NCBI RefSeq assembly: GCF_910596095.1
Contig: NC_056542.1
Location: 27,658,957-27,722,956 of the forward strand
DNA: 64,000 nt
Source of the DNA: Thunnus maccoyii
Lineage: Eukaryota; Chordata; Actinopteri; Scombriformes; Scombridae
Direction: 5' to 3'
This document shows, piece after piece, positions 60,716 to 64,000 of the stretch (positions are counted from its first letter, which is position 1; each line of letters opens with the position of its first letter). The translations under genes were made by a program, and so were the position numbers. A model generated the notes under the pieces. The model had not been told where the DNA came from. It searched no databases and saw only the letters and a list, made by a program, of their open reading frames with translations.

Positions 60716-63700
60716 ATGTGGGATCAGGGAGGACAACCCTGGCCGCAGTGGCCTCTGAGCCAGCAGCAATGGATGCAATCTTTCCAGCACCAGCAAGATC
60801 CAGGTCAGTGAGCAATGCACCACGGAGACCACCTGCAGGTTTTTCTATGCACATCCACCCACAGCTTTAAAGGACCACTGTGTGCGATTTAGGGGTATCT
60901 ATTTGGCAGAAATGGAATATAATATCCATAAGTATGTTTTCATAAGTGTATAATCCCATGAAAAAAAGAATTTTTGTGTTTTTGTTACCTTAGAATGAAA
61001 CCTTTTTATCTACAGAGGGAGTTGGTTCTCTTCCACAGAGTCTTCCATGTTATACTACCATGTTTGCACAGTAGCCCAGAATGGACTAACCGAACACTTG
61101 ATCTAGAGGGCCTTTCACATTTTTTGCAAGTTTTGCAGCCACCACTTCTCCTACATGCTTGAAATTGGAGGGGAGGGATATTTAGTTGGTTGCAATCTGC
61201 AACCTCACCGCTAGATGCCACCACATCCTACACACTGGTCCTTTAACAGCCCTGCAACTACACCTGCAATACCTTATGTGAGGGTGTGTTTTCTGGCTTT
61301 GTGCAGGTCAAGTGGACTGGGCTGCCCTGGCACAGGCGTGGATAGCACAAAAAGAGTCGACAGGAGCAGAGCAGCAGAGCATTCAGCCCAATGGCCAGGA
61401 CATCCCGGGCCTTGAACCTGTCGCCCAGAGCAACCATGGGACCTTCCAGGGTGACCCAGCGTTTGGCAGAATGTGGCAGCCAGGTACACAGTTAACCCCG
61501 GGTTTCTGCCTGTCTTTACACCAGTTTTTCTTTCAGTACTAAAAATGACTAGAAACTCCTTCCAACAGTGTGTATATGATGTTGGTACATACAGTATTGA
61601 CTTATCAACATTTAGTAGACTGAAGAGAATTGGTGTGATGTGATCTGTGATGTGTACACACTTAAATGAAAATCAATGACCTGGAACCAAGTCCTTCTTG
61701 AGCAGATGTTGAGACTGAAAAACATGATTAATTAGGTAGAAATTCCTTTTGTTTATACTGCTCTGGCTTTTGTTTACAAATTATTTTGTCATCAACAGAA
61801 TGGGGAATGCATGGCCAGCCCCCTCCTCCTCCTCCACCCCCTGACCAGGCCTGGATCCCTCCAGGGTCAGGACCGATGGATGTGGTGAACCCCAGCGAGG
61901 ACAGCAACAGCCAGGACAGCGTGGAGTTCAACTCTGAAGCCCACCACGGGGTTTACCCCCAGAACAGCCATGGGTATGGGGCACAGCCCGACAGCTACGC
62001 CTTGGCCCCCATGGCCATGAACCAGTTTGATTATCAGGTATGCAGATGCTACAGTAGAAACTGTTGAAGCGTTTGGGTTTTAGTGTGACAAGAAGGAGCA
62101 ATCCATAGAAACTGTGCCGGGTCCAAGCATCTAGGTGTATCAGTCATTGCTTTCTTGATGCGGTGCAGAGGAAAGTGTTGGCTTGTTGTGGATCCAGCAT
62201 GGTTTGGTTTTATTTTATTAGCTGATTTTTGTTTTCTTTTTTTAAATGAAGCAAACTTTCTAGCCCAGTCAGGAGTCATGGATGAATGTCAAGACAACAA
62301 CACACCCACGCCCAGTCAGTGCCCCTTAGTGGCAGTAACAGAGGACCTTCTGTACTTTGAACTACTTTTAATTTTGATTTTGTGCTGTCTCTCCACAGCA
62401 TGGAGCTGCTTCATCCTTCGCTCCCACACCTACAGGCTTCCACTCCCCATACTGGCAGGGTCCTCCTCAGAACAGACGAGATACCAGACCGCCTGGTTTC
62501 AGGGACCGGCCTCGATCACCTATCCAGCTCCCTGTCAAACAGGAGGCCCCAGCAACACTAGGTAAGTGTGTGTTAAGTTATTGGGCTAATTGCTTGAGGT
62601 GCATGAATGTACTAGACAGTTTATGTGCTACACAGGTACCTCAAAGAGGATGATGCCTCTTTATATTTGTGCATAATTAAATAGTTTTGATGTTATTGTC
62701 TAAGTTGTAAAATAGCCTTGCAGCTAGACAACACATAAAAAGTTTATTTTTAGATACAGTTTACTATTGAGTACCGTTTAAAATCTTTACCATGATGTAT
62801 CAGTTATTAAGCCTTCCCTGTTTTCACTGTGTGAAAGACATGACTTCAGACAGTAGCATAACGTGAAAGCACTCTGTATCCTTTAAATCACAGTATTGCA
62901 ACATGATAGTAAGTTCATGTTAAATTTTAACTTCTTCAGATCATAAACTGGAATCCTACCATCGGAAAAGTTGGTTGAAACTAGGGCTGCAAATAACTAT
63001 TTTTATTAGTGATGCATCTGTTAATTGTTTGGTCGTCCAAGTCCAAACTGATTTCTTCTCTCCAAACCCAAAGATATTCAACATACCTACTGTATACAGT
63101 GGATTAAGAAAAGCAAATGTAAAACATTTTAGAAGTCAGAACCAGTGAATTTATGGCACCTTTGCTTAAAAAAATTATGTAAACGGTTATCAATATAGAA
63201 TGTAATTAATTATCTGTCTGTCGACTGATGGATTAATTAATCATGTCAGCTCTAGCTGTAACTGATGTTTACAGTTGAATTAAGAATTGATATGGAAAAA
63301 GAGAGTTAATATAACGCAAAGCACAGTGCAGCTCTTGAAACTGTCAGCAGGGTAAAAAAAAATCAAAACAAGTCATCATACAAACTAATGTAAACAAAGA
63401 TGTAAAATGTAAACAAACAGATGGAAAACTCATCTTGATCTTGGATTTCACCTTCAGATGCTGTAAAACGGCGCACACTACCTGCATGGATCCGAGAGGG
63501 CCTTGAAAAGATGGACAGAGAGAAGCAGAAGAAGCTGGAGCGAGAACGAATGGAGAAGGAGCGTGCAGAAATGGCAAAAGACGATGGCAAAGAACACGAG
63601 ACAGATGAGGGAGGTGATGGGCCTCGCATACCCCGCAAGAGTAAATTTGTAAGCAACCCATTTCCGGTCTTGACTGCAGAGTGTTTTCTTTTGAACAGAT

Positions 63701-63991
63701 GACATTATGTGTGTTGTGTTGTTGATGAAAGGACTTCCAAGGCTCTGAACTGCTCTCCCTGGCACATGTATCAGGACTGTAGCCATCACTAATCACACTT
63801 TGCTGTTTTGTTGATTGAAGCTCAGTCTCTGCTTTTGTCTGCATCAGGACAGTGATGATGAGGGGAACGATGACAATGACGACAATGAAGAAAAGACTTC
63901 CATAAAGAAGGAATTTTCTGTCCGGAGTCCATCGCCTCCTGCAGAGGACAGCGAACCTGAAATGACTGAAGAGGAAAAGGAATTCCAGCTG
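60716..63991 (+). CDS. pnisr: PNN-interacting serine/arginine-rich protein, N-terminal part
   Basis: Nuclear-speckle SR-related protein that binds pinin (PNN) and is linked to splicing. Coding exons: 60716-60803, 61307-61483, 61799-62037, 62399-62561, 63458-63648, 63848-63991; the first is preceded by an acceptor at 60694 leaving 21 bases of 5' UTR. Splicing in frame gives 334 aa: MWDQGGQPWPQWPLSQQQWM at the start, DWAALAQAWIAQ, FGRMWQPEWGMHG, a Pro run (GQPPPPPPPPDQAWIPPG), PSEDSNSQDS, PYWQGPPQNRR, LPVKQE, KRRTLPAWIREGLEKMDREKQ, an acidic segment, and EMTEEEKEFQL. These match human PNISR (805 aa) block by block. The RS-rich C-terminal half lies beyond the window. The exon 6 end (63991) is inferred from a GT at the very edge and is uncertain. 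Confidence 0.96.
60867..61246. mobile_element. 380-bp MITE with TTAA target sites (piggyBac-like)
   Basis: TTAAAGGACCACTGTGTGCG at the left is mirrored by CCTACACACTGGTCCTTTAA at the right, giving inverted ends that include TTAA at 60867-60870 and 61243-61246. TTAA duplication is characteristic of piggyBac. The interior (GGCAGAAATGGAATATAATA, TTGGTTGCAATCTGCAACCT) is a very common percomorph repeat. It ends 60 bases before pnisr coding exon 2. Confidence 0.88.
62983..63257. mobile_element. Short nonautonomous hAT-like MITE
   Basis: Starts TAGGGCTGCAAATAACTATTT; the right end shows GATTAATTAATCATGTCAGCTCTA, an eroded inverted copy. Interior AACCCAAAGATATTCA and AGAAGTCAGAACCAGTGAAT are family signatures. 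Same family as 15,967-16,234. It lies in the intron before pnisr coding exon 5. Confidence 0.7.
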
Positions 63992-64000
63992 GTCTGTTTA

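Noticed and set aside
63344-63844. 166-codon minus-strand frame over pnisr exon 5
   Set aside because: Antisense shadow of the charged, AAG/GAG-rich pnisr exon.
1-64000. CRISPR arrays, bacterial operons, phage or plasmid features
   Set aside because: Introns, polyadenylation signals, microsatellites and vertebrate gene order show a fish nuclear chromosome; no regularly spaced repeat array is present.

Overview
This is vertebrate DNA, almost certainly from a ray-finned (percomorph-type) fish. Genes are split into short exons with GT-AG introns. Long (GT)n/(CA)n and (CT)n tracts are frequent. The interspersed repeats look like teleost hAT, Tc1, TTAA-site and CR1/L2 families, and three of the four genes keep the order and orientation known from human 6q16.2 read in reverse (TSTD3 minus, USP45 plus, PNISR plus).

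Layout. 1-6455: non-coding left flank with microsatellites and unique, enhancer-like sequence. 6713-10270 (minus): an intact 11-exon gene for a type III-like intermediate filament protein (590 aa) with a glycine-rich tail, probably the teleost thread-keratin gamma-like protein; it has a clear TATA box. 10.4-13.7 kb: non-coding, with a dead Tc1 transposase fragment. 13676-15293 (minus): tstd3, a four-exon single-domain rhodanese of 174 aa with a mitochondrial-type N-terminus. 15.3-17.7 kb: divergent upstream region shared by tstd3 and usp45. 17691-52370 (plus): usp45, whose 17 coding exons splice without any frame break into 807 aa with zinc finger and complete catalytic triad. 52.4-60.1 kb: usp45 3' UTR, then non-coding DNA with a duplicated coding-like relic, a decayed LINE and a short DNA transposon. 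60.07 kb to the right edge (plus): pnisr, 5' UTR exon and the first six coding exons (334 aa), leaving the window before its RS-rich C-terminus.

Most of the length is usp45 intron. It holds a 3.7 kb hAT-type insertion with a perfect 8-bp target duplication, a 993-bp element with another perfect 8-bp duplication, an ~790 bp inverted-repeat element, a palindromic Tc1-type MITE, LINE 3' fragments, and exon 8 tightly sandwiched between two repeats. Several GC-richer, homeodomain-motif-rich islands in introns 4, 7 and 8 could be long-range enhancers.

The genes are not a pathway: a cytoskeletal protein, a sulfurtransferase, a deubiquitylase and a nuclear-speckle SR-related protein. Nothing resembles a novel multi-gene system. 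The most unusual items are the intermediate filament gene beside tstd3, the two hAT insertions with intact target duplications, and the coding-like repeat at 56.6-57.1 kb. All coordinates come from manual splicing guided by protein family similarity; UTR ends and regulatory calls are inference.
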